From contig FOCD01000002.1 of NCBI GenBank assembly GCA_900110015.1, positions 620,001 through 684,000 on the forward strand: a stretch of 64,000 nt of DNA, written 5' to 3'. Below, piece after piece: positions 8,732 to 17,293 of this stretch. Below the pieces are notes generated by a model. It worked only from the letters and a program-made list of their open reading frames with translations. It did no database searches and had not been told where the DNA came from. The first letter of the stretch is position 1. Each line of letters starts with the position of its first letter. The position numbers and the translations under genes were made by a program. The DNA is from Terribacillus saccharophilus. GTDB lineage: Bacteria; Bacillota; Bacilli; Bacillales; Amphibacillaceae.

Positions 8732-9631
8732 TTATTTCATCTTCAATAAACGCTTTTGCATCCAGATAGCGGCTTGCATGCCATCTCCCATTGCGATGCT
8801 GACCTGTTCGGAATGCACTGTCACATCTCCCGCTGCCCAGACGCCCTCGACGCTTGTTTCCTTTGTACGGGGATTATTTTCGATGTGCTTGTTTTTGTGG
8901 AGTTCCACACCCAATGAATCAGCCAGCATACTGTTCACTCGATTTTTACCGAAGGCGACAAAAGCTTTTTCTGCCCACAGCTTCTCGCCATTTACCATGA
9001 ATCCTTCTAATTTATCCTCTTCGTCTAATACGACTTCCTCGATTGGCTGGTCGTAATATTCGATTGAGTGCTTTTTCAATTCCTCAAATGTTTCTTCAGA
9101 AACGGGCTCCTGCTCGTGGTTAACGAAAACAATATCGTTTGACCAGTAAGCAAGCATAATGGCTAAATGAGCTCCCGCTTCTCCTGTACCAGCAACAACA
9201 GTCCTCTTTCCGCTGATTTCATAGCCATCGCAATCAGGGCACACGTACACATCCGTACCTAGCAGCGGATAAAGCTCTTTAATTGGTATCCGATCCGTTA
9301 TTCCTGTTGAGAACAGCAGAAGTTTTGCATCATGTGTATGGCCATCTGCTGTTTTGACTGTGAAACCATCCTTCCACTTCTCCACTTCCACTGCTTCCTG
9401 CTGTTCGATTTTAATACAGCCATACGAATCAATTTGTTTCCGGCCCAGCTCCAGTAAATGATTCCCTGATACCCCATCTGGCCAGCCAATCAAATTATGA
9501 TAGCTTTTGCACCAATGCGATCTGCCGTCATTTCGCTTATCCAAAACTAGTACTTCCCGCTTGTATCTGCCAAACTGAATAGCTGCTTGAATTCCTGCAA
9601 TTCCGCCGCCAATAATAATTACATCATACAT
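8732..9631 (-). CDS. Thioredoxin-reductase-like NAD(P)/FAD oxidoreductase
   Basis: A 299-aa two-domain flavoprotein: N-terminal FAD motif GGGIAGIQAA (8-17), central NAD(P) motif GTGEAGAH after residue 150, and C-terminal GVWAAGDV that closes the FAD site. The redox motif is Cys131-Pro-Asp-Cys134, in the place of CATC in classical TrxB, so it may be a thioredoxin-reductase-like enzyme with a different partner rather than housekeeping TrxB. The ATG has AGGAGG 7 nt upstream. It follows the SDR gene by 18 nt, so the two are probably co-transcribed. Confidence 0.85.
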   Translation of the reverse strand: MYDVIIIGGGIAGIQAAIQFGRYKREVLVLDKRNDGRSHWCKSYHNLIGWPDGVSGNHLLELGRKQIDSYGCIKIEQQEAVEVEKWKDGFTVKTADGHTHDAKLLLFSTGITDRIPIKELYPLLGTDVYVCPDCDGYEISGKRTVVAGTGEAGAHLAIMLAYWSNDIVFVNHEQEPVSEETFEELKKHSIEYYDQPIEEVVLDEEDKLEGFMVNGEKLWAEKAFVAFGKNRVNSMLADSLGVELHKNKHIENNPRTKETSVEGVWAAGDVTVHSEQVSIAMGDGMQAAIWMQKRLLKMK

Positions 9632-9649
9632 TCATTTGCCTCCTAAAAT

Positions 9650-10435
9650 TTATAGCAATGTTTCTGCACCGTCCGCATAAAGAACACTCCCTGACATATG
9701 CCCCGAAGCATCGGATGCTAAAAAGCAGACAATAGAAGCTACATCCTCCGGCTTTCCAGGCTCCCCTTTCAAAGGATGCTGGCCTTTAGGAAAGATTTTG
9801 GGGATCGTGACTTCGGCCAGATGCTCCTCATCCTTCTTTGTCCGTTTTTCAATATTCGTTTCGATTCCACCTGGGCAGATGACATTTACTCGGATACGAT
9901 AAGCTGATAATTCCAATGCAGCCATTTTGCCGAAAGCAGTTTCTGCTGCTTTTGAGGCACTATACGCACTCATCCCGAAACCAGAGAACGTTCGATTGCC
10001 ATTAATAGAACTGGTAATGATAATACTCCCGCCATTGCTTTTCATATAAGGAATGGCGAACTTTACTGTCAGAAAAGTACCTTTCGCATTTGTTCCGAGC
10101 GTTTGATCCCAATCTTCCTCAGGCAAATGTTCAATAGGAGAAAGCGTGCCATTGATGCCCGCATTAGCAAAGACGATGTCCAGCTGTCCGTACTTTTCAA
10201 GCACTTGCTTGTACGCCTGCTGCAGCTGCGTGCTATCTGCTACGTCGACTTTAGCTGTTATCGCCACACCTCCAGCCGACTTGATTTCGGCTGCTGTTTT
10301 CTCTACAGCAGATGCGTCCATATCAAAGAGTCCTACCCGAACACCATTTTCAGCAAGCATTATTGCAGCTGCCTTTCCGATACCAGATCCAGCTCCAGTC
10401 ACAACCGCTACTTTCCCACCCAAAGATGCATCCAT
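9650..10435 (-). CDS. SDR family NAD(P)-dependent oxidoreductase
   Basis: A 261-aa classical short-chain dehydrogenase. Near the N-terminus is the cofactor motif TGAGSGIGKAA, then NAG in ANAGINGT, the catalytic Ser in ITSSING, Tyr/Lys in YSASKAAE, and PGGIETNI after the active site. The frame also has a GTG at 10447, but a GGGG ribosome binding site sits directly against it and better serves the ATG complementary to 10433-10435, which I use. Upstream gene of a two-gene unit with the flavoprotein. The substrate is unknown. Confidence 0.85.
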   Translation of the reverse strand: MDASLGGKVAVVTGAGSGIGKAAAIMLAENGVRVGLFDMDASAVEKTAAEIKSAGGVAITAKVDVADSTQLQQAYKQVLEKYGQLDIVFANAGINGTLSPIEHLPEEDWDQTLGTNAKGTFLTVKFAIPYMKSNGGSIIITSSINGNRTFSGFGMSAYSASKAAETAFGKMAALELSAYRIRVNVICPGGIETNIEKRTKKDEEHLAEVTIPKIFPKGQHPLKGEPGKPEDVASIVCFLASDASGHMSGSVLYADGAETLL

Positions 10436-10504
10436 CCCGTCATCCACCCCTTCATCTATCTACTAGTTATTTCCTTACTGATCCAGAAGTAAAACCCCGT
10501 TTAA

Positions 10505-10537
10505 TTAAAAAAGAGTATCCATGTTGGATACTCTTCC
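10505..10537 (-). terminator. Terminator of the yfiT-like gene
   Basis: Perfect 8-bp stem GAGTATCC/GGATACTC (10513-10520 with 10526-10533), followed on the minus strand by T6. Confidence 0.85.
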
Positions 10538-10541
10538 ATAG

Positions 10542-11057
10542 TTAGTCCTGGCTTTCCAGCGCCAGACGAATATGAGCCAAATGATGTTTGCCATGCCAAG
10601 CATAAATTCCGATATTCTCCTTCAAGCTCACTTCACCTGATTCCGGATGCTGGAATGTCCGCTCCAGCTGTTCAGCAGTTAGCGAGCGCAGCAGAACAAC
10701 CCATTTTCGATGGATGGATGCGAGCAGATCCAAAGCAGATTGAGGAGGCATGGCATAATCTGGCAGCTTGGCCCATTCTGCTTCTTCGTATGGCTTAATG
10801 ATTGGATTTTCTTCTGTCAAAGCCAATTTGAAACGGATGAAGGAGTTCAGATGACTGTCAGCTACATGATGTACAAGCTGTTTAATATTCCAGCTTCCTT
10901 CCCGATATGTATGCAAAAGTTCAGCCTCTGACAATCCATTCACTAGCGACGTCATCTGCTCTGGCAGCTGATTTATTTCTTCTATCCACTGCTTAATTTG
11001 CTCCTCAACTATAGGCCCTACCTGTTGAAACTGACCGATAGGATATTTTCTGTACAT
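10542..11057 (-). CDS. YfiT/DinB-superfamily bacillithiol transferase-like protein
   Basis: A 171-aa four-helix metalloprotein strongly resembling B. subtilis YfiT, a putative metal-dependent hydrolase of the DinB/YfiT superfamily whose members include bacillithiol S-transferases. The metal-binding histidines are visible in LVHHVADSH and in the C-terminal YAWHGKHHLAH. The start is the ATG 6-7 nt after AGGAGG; a GTG at 11072 lies inside that site and is rejected. It has its own terminator and is probably a single-gene unit. A detoxification role is inferred from the family. Confidence 0.85.
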   Translation of the reverse strand: MYRKYPIGQFQQVGPIVEEQIKQWIEEINQLPEQMTSLVNGLSEAELLHTYREGSWNIKQLVHHVADSHLNSFIRFKLALTEENPIIKPYEEAEWAKLPDYAMPPQSALDLLASIHRKWVVLLRSLTAEQLERTFQHPESGEVSLKENIGIYAWHGKHHLAHIRLALESQD

Positions 11058-11095
11058 CAAATCCCTCCTCACTTAATTTAGATAATCTTACCATA

Positions 11096-11133
11096 TAAAA
11101 AGAGCCTGCACCCACTGGGCACAGGCTTTTTAT
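11096..11133 (-). terminator. Terminator of msmX
   Basis: Minus-strand stem AGCCTG...CAGGCT extended by GCCCAGTGGGT in the apical part, followed by CTTTTT. Confidence 0.8.
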
Positions 11134-12257
11134 CAGGATACTTGTGAAGCAGCGTTTGCTTCTGTAATCCGGGCTTCTGTTTCTTTATCGAAGAAATGTA
11201 CTTGTTCCATGTCGAACAATAGCGTGCGCTTATCCTTGCCCTTGATATCCGAACGAGCATCAACACGAGCAACGAATTCCTGGCCAGCCATATCCGCATA
11301 AAGGAAGCTTTCAGCACCCATCAATTCAACCACATCAATTGTTGCTTCCACTTCATGAGCATGTGCCAGGTTCTCTTCATAATCAGCATCGTGGATATGC
11401 TCTGGTCTGATTCCCATCACAACCTCACCGTTACCGTAACCTGCCTCCTGCAGCATTTTACGTTTTGCAGGCGGAAGCTGGAATGTAACATCTCCGAGTT
11501 TTGCTTTGCCATCCTGGATCGTCACGTTGAGGAAGTTCATAGATGGAGAGCCGATGAAGCCGCCTACGAACATGTTATTTGGATTATCATAAACATCCTT
11601 CGGTGCACCTACCTGCTGGATGATGCCGTCTTTCATAACAACAAGTCGGCTTGCCATCGTCATCGCTTCAGTCTGATCATGTGTTACGTAAATAGTAGTT
11701 GTCTGCAAACGCTGGTGCAGCTTCTGGATTTCCGCACGCATCTGTACACGCAGCTTTGCATCCAAGTTGGAAAGCGGCTCATCCATAAGGAATACTTTCG
11801 CATCACGGACAATCGCACGTCCAAGTGCTACACGCTGACGCTGACCACCGGAAAGTGCTTTTGGCTTCCGGTTAAGATAATCTGTCAATCCAAGGATTCG
11901 GCTAGCTTCCTGTACGCGTTTGTCAATTTCATCTTTTTTAAATTTACGGAGCTTCAAACCAAAGGCCATGTTATTGTATACGTTCATATGCGGATAAAGC
12001 GCATAGTTTTGGAATACCATTGCAATATCCCGATCCTTTGGCGGGATATCGTTCATTTTTTCTCCGTCCATATAGAAGTCACCGCCTGAGATTTCCTCCA
12101 GACCAGCAATCATACGTAAAGTCGTTGATTTCCCGCAACCGGAGGGACCAACGAAAACGATAAATTCTTTGTCATCTATCTCTAAGTTGAAATCTTCAAC
12201 TGCCATAACGTTCTTATCATAGACTTTCTGGATATTCTTCAACTGTATTTTAGCCAA
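11133..12257 (-). CDS. msmX: Multiple-sugar ABC importer ATPase MsmX/UgpC type
   Basis: Energises several carbohydrate ABC importers from the cytoplasm. The 374-aa protein has Walker A GPSGCGKST (39-47), Q-loop in MVFQNYALYPH, signature LSGGQRQR, Walker B VFLMDEPLSNLDAK, switch HDQTEA and a C-terminal OB/TOBE regulatory domain. It is very close to B. subtilis MsmX over the whole core. No sugar permease or binding protein is adjacent, as in B. subtilis, where MsmX is shared by many importers. The start is a TTG with AAAGGAGG 8 nt upstream. A cre-like site lies in the promoter region. Confidence 0.92.
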   Translation of the reverse strand: MAKIQLKNIQKVYDKNVMAVEDFNLEIDDKEFIVFVGPSGCGKSTTLRMIAGLEEISGGDFYMDGEKMNDIPPKDRDIAMVFQNYALYPHMNVYNNMAFGLKLRKFKKDEIDKRVQEASRILGLTDYLNRKPKALSGGQRQRVALGRAIVRDAKVFLMDEPLSNLDAKLRVQMRAEIQKLHQRLQTTTIYVTHDQTEAMTMASRLVVMKDGIIQQVGAPKDVYDNPNNMFVGGFIGSPSMNFLNVTIQDGKAKLGDVTFQLPPAKRKMLQEAGYGNGEVVMGIRPEHIHDADYEENLAHAHEVEATIDVVELMGAESFLYADMAGQEFVARVDARSDIKGKDKRTLLFDMEQVHFFDKETEARITEANAASQVS

Positions 12258-12331
12258 TGTAAGCGCCTCCTTTTATATATCTTTACTTTACCGTGTTTCG
12301 TCTTTTATTTCCATTTGTCACTTGCACAAAA

Positions 12332-12345
12332 TGTAAGCGCTTTTA
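12332..12345. promoter_or_regulatory. Candidate cre site upstream of msmX
   Basis: TGTAAGCGCTTTTA matches the CcpA operator with one mismatch (TA for CA at the end) and is flanked by the expected A and TT. It lies 75 nt before the msmX start. Binding is inferred. Confidence 0.55.
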
Positions 12346-12372
12346 TTGTGCGATATGCTAAGAAGCGCAGCA

Positions 12373-13323
12373 TTAGCTACGCTTCATGTTTCCTTCTTCC
12401 AATAGCAAAGTATCTTCCAAATAAACTGTTGGAGATTTTACAACACAATCGATATGGACACCAGCAGCTACCACGCCTCCAAAGGTGTTGTTGCTGCCGA
12501 AAGCGATATGAATCGTCCCGTATACTTTTTCATCCTCAAGAACGTTGCCAGTGATTCTGGCTTTGTCATTCGTTCCGACACCGAATTCCGCCACATTCCG
12601 TCCATCACCAGTTCCTAGCATTTGCAGGAGCATCTCTCCTTGTCGTCCCGTTGCAGCTGTCAAATGTCCTTCTTCTATCGTAAGGAGAATCGGTTCATCC
12701 AGCTTGCCTAAACCTGAGATCGAGCCATCGATCCATATACGCCCTGAAGCTGTACCTTCCAAAGGGGCGATGAATGCTTCACCAGAAGGCAGGTTTCCGG
12801 ATTGCCCTTTTTCCCGGTAAATACCGGTACTAGGTACGCCGCTGCGGCCTTGGATAGAGAAGCTTAACTCCTCGCCGTCTTTTCTAATTGTTACTTGCTT
12901 TGATTGGCTTAATTTATCCGTTACTTCAAAGGTCATTTTTTCAACTGTCTCGTAATCTGCACTTATTGCGCCTTCTAAAAACATATCATATGTAATACCA
13001 GGCATCGTAGCCACGCGAACTCCAGCGGCAACTGCATCTTTTTTTGCTTGTGTGTGCGTCAGGGAGTGCTCCGTAATACAAACTGCAACATCACAATGCT
13101 TCATTGCTTCTGCAACGCCGCTTGGCGGCTCCTGACCGGACTTCTCTCGATCCTGCATGACAAGCAGCAATGTTTCCGATCCGATTGATCTGCCAGCTGC
13201 ATAAAGTGCTTCCGCCAATTCCTTCTTACTGTCATCTGTTACGATAAGCAATGTTTCTTCTTTTTTCAGTGCCAGACTGCTGCTTAATACATTCCTGCTA
13301 TTCTCCACTAATTTACTTCCCAT
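12373..13323 (-). CDS. Aminopeptidase, M29 (AmpS/PepS-like) or leucyl aminopeptidase
   Basis: A 316-aa cytoplasmic protein of the thermophilic aminopeptidase (M29-like) family. The C-terminal half holds the likely metal ligands: Glu in NVAEFGVGTND, His in TIHIAFGSN and His/Asp in GVHIDCVV. It probably releases N-terminal residues from peptides. The ATG chosen has AGGAGG 8 nt upstream; a start 11 codons earlier has none. A perfect TATAAT hexamer sits about 20 nt upstream of the gene and could be its -10 box. Some members of this fold are dioxygenases, so the peptidase role is likely but not certain. Confidence 0.8.
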   Translation of the reverse strand: MGSKLVENSRNVLSSSLALKKEETLLIVTDDSKKELAEALYAAGRSIGSETLLLVMQDREKSGQEPPSGVAEAMKHCDVAVCITEHSLTHTQAKKDAVAAGVRVATMPGITYDMFLEGAISADYETVEKMTFEVTDKLSQSKQVTIRKDGEELSFSIQGRSGVPSTGIYREKGQSGNLPSGEAFIAPLEGTASGRIWIDGSISGLGKLDEPILLTIEEGHLTAATGRQGEMLLQMLGTGDGRNVAEFGVGTNDKARITGNVLEDEKVYGTIHIAFGSNNTFGGVVAAGVHIDCVVKSPTVYLEDTLLLEEGNMKRS

Positions 13324-13356
13324 AGGGTATCCCTCCTGTTTCTTCCTATTATACAC

Positions 13357-13391
13357 AAAGAAACCGACTGCTTAAGCAGACGGTTTCTGAT
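13357..13391 (-). terminator. Terminator of the first ZIP transporter gene
   Basis: Long near-perfect stem GAAACCG...CGGTTTC (13360-13388) directly after the stop codon. The T-tract is short and interrupted. Confidence 0.65.
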
Positions 13392-14192
13392 TCAGATGAA
13401 TAGAAGCAAACTGACAGCCATAACCATCATGCCACTGATCAATCCATAAATGGAGGTATGACCTTCATCGTATTTCTTAGCAGCTGGCAGCAGACCATCA
13501 AGTGAGATAAAGACCATGATTCCTGCCACAGCAGCAAAGATAACTCCGAACATAATATCGTTCAAAAACGGCATCAGAACAAGGTAAGCAAGAACCGCAC
13601 CTACTGGTTCCGACAGACCTGATAAGAATGAAAGACCAAAAGCCTTCTTCTTATTACCTGTCGCAAAGTATACTGGCACTGCAACAGCAATCCCCTCCGG
13701 AATATTGTGGATAGCGATAGCAATGGCAATAGCTATCCCAAGTGAAGGGTCCTGCAAGGCAGAAGTGAAGGTGGCAATACCTTCTGGGAAGTTATGGATA
13801 GCGATAGCCAATGCAGTGAAAGTACCCATTTTTAGCAAGGCCTGATTCTGTGCCGGATTATCCATCTCTTCGACTTTCTTGCCTTCATGCGGGTTTGATT
13901 GCTTTGGTATCAATTTATCAATTAGTGCAATGAGGAGCATTCCGCCGAAAAATCCTCCTACAGTAGCCCAGTTACCTGCCTGGATACCCATTGCACCGGT
14001 CAAGGCGTCTTTGGCCTTGATGAAGATTTCGACCATCGAGACATAAATCATCACCCCGGCTGAAAACCCTAAACTGAGTGATAAGAATTTTGTATTTGTT
14101 GTAGAAGTGAAGAATCCCATTAGACTGCCTATACCTGTTGCAAGGCCCGCCATCAAGGTCAAACCCAAGGCTAGTAATACGTTTTCGTCCAT
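13392..14192 (-). CDS. ZIP family divalent metal transporter (ZupT-like)
   Basis: A polytopic membrane protein of about 266 residues with eight predicted helices. The two ZIP signatures HNFPEGIATF and HNIPEGIAVA are in helices 4 and 5, with the metal-binding His, Asn, Pro and Glu intact. It imports zinc or related divalent metals. The start has AGGAGG; the second of two adjacent ATG codons (spacing 6 nt) is preferred. A cytoplasmic loop rich in Lys and Glu follows helix 3. Single-gene unit with its own terminator. No Zur-box was recognised. Confidence 0.88.
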   Translation of the reverse strand: MDENVLLALGLTLMAGLATGIGSLMGFFTSTTNTKFLSLSLGFSAGVMIYVSMVEIFIKAKDALTGAMGIQAGNWATVGGFFGGMLLIALIDKLIPKQSNPHEGKKVEEMDNPAQNQALLKMGTFTALAIAIHNFPEGIATFTSALQDPSLGIAIAIAIAIHNIPEGIAVAVPVYFATGNKKKAFGLSFLSGLSEPVGAVLAYLVLMPFLNDIMFGVIFAAVAGIMVFISLDGLLPAAKKYDEGHTSIYGLISGMMVMAVSLLLFI

Positions 14193-14330
14193 CATTGCCC
14201 TCCTTGTTCTGCTCGCAATCTATTTTCTCTTATTATGCACTATAACAATAAAGTTTCCTAGTAGAAACTTTCACGCATTAGAAAGCCCTTTCCTTCCATA
14301 CTATATGGCAGTAACTTGCCTAAGTTTCCA

Positions 14331-14360
14331 AGAAAAAAAGCTAGCATCGATTGCCAGCTC
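14331..14360 (-). terminator. Terminator of the NMT1-type ABC operon
   Basis: Stem AGCTGGCA/TGCTAGCT with one G-U pair (14339-14359), followed by seven T residues on the minus strand. Confidence 0.75.
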
Positions 14361-14363
14361 AAT

Positions 14364-15371
14364 TTATTCCAAAGTCTCGACGAACTCCATATTGACCAGC
14401 TCTTCGTATTTGTAATCTCCTTTGTATACTCCTGTCTTCGTTACTACATCCATCGTCTTATCTGTTGCTTCCTCCGTTATATAACCATCCTTGCTCCACA
14501 GCTCATCAGCATATGCTCGATCCAGTGAGGCTTGCAAGCTCGCTTCCTCTGTTGTAGGGAATTCCTTCTTCAATACCCGCATTGCCAGCTCTTCATCTTC
14601 ATCTACTGCTTTCAAAGCCTTCGTAATAGCCTCTACAAATTTCTGAACAGTTTCAGGATCTTCGTCAATGGTAGATTGCTTTACACTAATGACGCTATAC
14701 GGGTAATCTCCTAAACTAGGAAATCCGTAAAAAGGTTCCTTCCATACACCTTTTTCAATACCATCGTATATTTGAGGTTCAGCTCCATTAGCAATATCCG
14801 CCTGGCCGTTTTCTACCAATGATACAACTGCACTTGCATCGGCAGGCTCCTCAAGTAAAACGTCTTTACCTGGCTCCATGCCAAGTTCCATGATCAAATA
14901 ACGCGTCAGCAGGTTCGGACTGCCGCCGTAACGACCAGCAGCAATCGTTTTTCCTTCCAGGTAAGCTGCCAATTCTTCCTCTGATGCTCCTGCAGGAGGT
15001 GTATCTCCGTCTGCCATCAAGTAGACATTGGCACGGTTAACAACGTTGACAACAGATACGATTGGGTCATTAGAGTCGATATTAGCAAGGGCATTAGAAT
15101 CCGGACCGGCAATATTACCCCAGGCATCTCCGCTTACAACAGTTGTTACATGCGCTCCGCCAGTTGCAGTTACCACTTCTACATCCAGTCCTTCTTCCTC
15201 AAAATAGCCTTCATGGATTGCTACATACAGCGGCAGATAACCAGTTAAGTGTACCGGCTCTGCAATTGTTATTTTCTTCAGCTTCTCACCCTCATCGCCA
15301 CCTGTACAGCCAGCCAGGATACCAAGCAAAACTGCCAAACAAATTACACCAAACAACCGCGCTTTTCTCAT
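14364..15371 (-). CDS. ABC transporter substrate-binding lipoprotein (NMT1/SsuA type)
   Basis: A 335-aa extracytoplasmic lipoprotein with signal peptide and lipobox LLGILAGC (Cys22), then an NMT1/THI5-like periplasmic-binding domain starting AEPVHLTGYLPLYVAIHEGYF. This family binds aliphatic sulfonates, taurine, nitrate or thiamine precursors; the sequence alone does not show which. The start has AGGAGG 8 nt upstream. Last gene of a three-gene operon (ATPase, permease, binding protein) and separated from the permease by only about 10 nt. Confidence 0.88.
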   Translation of the reverse strand: MRKARLFGVICLAVLLGILAGCTGGDEGEKLKKITIAEPVHLTGYLPLYVAIHEGYFEEEGLDVEVVTATGGAHVTTVVSGDAWGNIAGPDSNALANIDSNDPIVSVVNVVNRANVYLMADGDTPPAGASEEELAAYLEGKTIAAGRYGGSPNLLTRYLIMELGMEPGKDVLLEEPADASAVVSLVENGQADIANGAEPQIYDGIEKGVWKEPFYGFPSLGDYPYSVISVKQSTIDEDPETVQKFVEAITKALKAVDEDEELAMRVLKKEFPTTEEASLQASLDRAYADELWSKDGYITEEATDKTMDVVTKTGVYKGDYKYEELVNMEFVETLE

Positions 15372-15381
15372 TGGACACCTC

Positions 15382-16197
15382 CTATTGTTTCGGTTCTTGA
15401 CCGCGAAGCAATAATTTTTCCAAACTTACTGTCCCTGCGTACATGAGCATAGACAATAGAGATAATACAACGACACCTACCCAAACAAGGTCGATATCCA
15501 AAATCTGTCCTGCATAAAGGATCATCCTGCCAATTCCTTGACGGGAACTGATGAATTCTCCGACAATTGTACCCGCTAGTGCCAATGCGATATTGATTCG
15601 CAGACTGCTGACAATCCAAGGCATCGTTGTCGGGACAACTACTTTTGTAAAGACATGTCTGCGTTTTGCGCCTAAGGAATAGAGCAGCTTTTCCAGATCT
15701 TTATCAATTGCTTTAATACCGCTATGAGCAGCCAGTGCAGTAACGATGACAGTCATCAGGAATGCAAGCATCACTTTGGAAAAGAATCCGATGCCGAACA
15801 GAATGACAATGACCGGACCAAGCGCAAGCTTCGGAATGGCATTAAACGCAATTAAATATGGCTCCGATATTCTGGAATAGTAAGCAGACCACCAAAAAGA
15901 CAGACCGATTAAGGAACCAAATAATGTTCCAGCTGCAAAGCCAGCCAGCGTGGCAAGCGAGGTATAGACCAAATCATCCCAAAGCGTTCCTTCCAAAAAT
16001 GCGACCTTGGCAGTTTCATAGATTGTGCTTGGACTGCTCCAATAATAAGGATCCATCACTTCGAATCTTGTCAGAACCTCCCATAGTACAATCACCAATA
16101 TCCCCAGACCAATCTGACCGCCAAACACGATCCGCTTCATTCGCTGCTGGCGTTTCTTCTCATCCTCGATGTAGCGTTTCTTTTCAGGTTGTGCCAT
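15382..16197 (-). CDS. ABC transporter permease (SsuC/TauC type)
   Basis: A 271-aa integral membrane protein with about six helices after a basic N-terminus (MAQPEKKRYIEDEKKRQQ). The permease EAA loop is at DLEKLLYSLGAKRRHVFTKV, and the following segment VVVPTTMPWIVSSLRINIAL is typical of the nitrate/sulfonate family. It overlaps the ATPase gene by 14 nt, so translation is coupled. It forms the channel of the importer with the neighbouring ATPase and lipoprotein. Confidence 0.9.
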   Translation of the reverse strand: MAQPEKKRYIEDEKKRQQRMKRIVFGGQIGLGILVIVLWEVLTRFEVMDPYYWSSPSTIYETAKVAFLEGTLWDDLVYTSLATLAGFAAGTLFGSLIGLSFWWSAYYSRISEPYLIAFNAIPKLALGPVIVILFGIGFFSKVMLAFLMTVIVTALAAHSGIKAIDKDLEKLLYSLGAKRRHVFTKVVVPTTMPWIVSSLRINIALALAGTIVGEFISSRQGIGRMILYAGQILDIDLVWVGVVVLSLLSMLMYAGTVSLEKLLLRGQEPKQ

Positions 16198-16960
16198 TGT
16201 CTTTCGGTTCCTCTCTAAGCAAATCCAGCAATGTTTGCTTTAATGATATGAAATTGTCCGACAGCAGTGTCTCTTCCCTGCGCGGCCGCTCCAATTCCAC
16301 ATGAATCTTTGCCTTCAGCTTGCCGGGACGATGGGAAAGAACATATATATCATCTGATAAGTAAATAGCTTCATCTATATCGTGAGTGATGAATAAAATA
16401 GTCTTCTGAAAGTCCTCCCAAATACGGAGCAGCCACCCTTGCATCTGCAATCTTGTTTGTGCATCCAGTGCACCGAATGGTTCATCAAGCAGAATGACGT
16501 CCTGGTCATACAGCAGCGTTCGTAATAATGCCGCCCGCTGCCTCATACCGCCTGATAACTCTGGCGGATAATTGTTTTCAAAGCCCTTCAAACCATATCT
16601 TTCTAGTAATGGCTGTGCTCTCTTTCTTGCTTCCCGTTTCGAAACACCCCTGATTTCCAAGCCAAGTATCACATTATCCAAGATTGTCCGCCATGGCAGC
16701 AGCAGATCCTTTTGAAGCATATAACCGACATAACCACTCTTGCCGACAATATTCTGTCCATCTAAAAGGATTTTTCCAGTGGTTGGTTTGATAAGCCCGG
16801 CAATCATATTAAAGAGTGTCGACTTGCCGCAGCCACTGGGGCCAATAATACTGACAAAGCGTCCAGCAGGGATTTGCATTGTTGTTTCCTGCAATGCAAC
16901 AACTTCCTGTCCGTCGCGTCTGAATATCTTGCTAGCATCTACGACTTTTAATTTATACAT
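16184..16960 (-). CDS. ABC transporter ATP-binding protein (SsuB/TauB type)
   Basis: A 258-aa ATPase of the nitrate/sulfonate/bicarbonate importer class. Walker A GPSGCGKST, signature LSGGMRQRAALLR (Met in place of the usual Gln is characteristic of this class), Walker [17 protein letters not shown] and switch ITHDIDEA are intact. First gene of the operon. The ribosome binding site AGGAG is 7 nt upstream of the ATG but is contained in an 8-bp inverted repeat that could hide it. A long leader precedes the gene. Confidence 0.92.
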   Translation of the reverse strand: MYKLKVVDASKIFRRDGQEVVALQETTMQIPAGRFVSIIGPSGCGKSTLFNMIAGLIKPTTGKILLDGQNIVGKSGYVGYMLQKDLLLPWRTILDNVILGLEIRGVSKREARKRAQPLLERYGLKGFENNYPPELSGGMRQRAALLRTLLYDQDVILLDEPFGALDAQTRLQMQGWLLRIWEDFQKTILFITHDIDEAIYLSDDIYVLSHRPGKLKAKIHVELERPRREETLLSDNFISLKQTLLDLLREEPKDNGTT

Positions 16961-16965
16961 TGCGC

Positions 16966-17005
16966 CACTCCTGTCATTTCTATAGACCCATCATACGCAG
17001 GAGTG
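16966..17005 (-). promoter_or_regulatory. Possible SD-sequestering hairpin
   Basis: In the minus-strand transcript CACTCCTG (17005-16998) is perfectly complementary to CAGGAGTG (16973-16966), with a 24-nt loop. The right arm contains the AGGAG of the ABC ATPase gene. Closing the stem would block initiation. Confidence 0.5.
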
Positions 17006-17067
17006 TGCTAAATGATTACAAATTCAAAGCATGTCCAGCACAATTTTCCTTATTTCCGCAAAAAGCA

Positions 17068-17127
17068 CAAAAAAACAGCCTGCACAGTCAGATATGCCAC
17101 GCAACATATCACCTGTACAAGCTGTAA
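17068..17127 (-). terminator. Strong terminator with no assigned upstream gene
   Basis: Minus-strand stem of 13 bp (17113-17125 with 17075-17087, two G-U pairs) capped by a second stem GATATG/CATATC and followed by seven T residues. It lies 170 nt beyond another terminator and 108 nt before the next gene start. It must therefore end a transcript that begins in between, either a leader or a small RNA. Confidence 0.8.
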
Positions 17128-17293
17128 GACAAGCCGAACAATGCATTCTGCTTGCAAATGAGAGGGATTAACCGAGAACATGACGAATGTTGCCTATTGG
17201 TTACAGTTCGTTTGTTACCCGAAAATCTTACCCTTACTTTAGCATAGGGAATAAAGGATAACAGCAAACTTGTAAGAAAATATGACGCCCTTT

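Noticed and set aside
11355..12089. 244-codon ORF opposite msmX
   Set aside because: Shadow frame of a strongly conserved ATPase; no SD and no sensible protein character.
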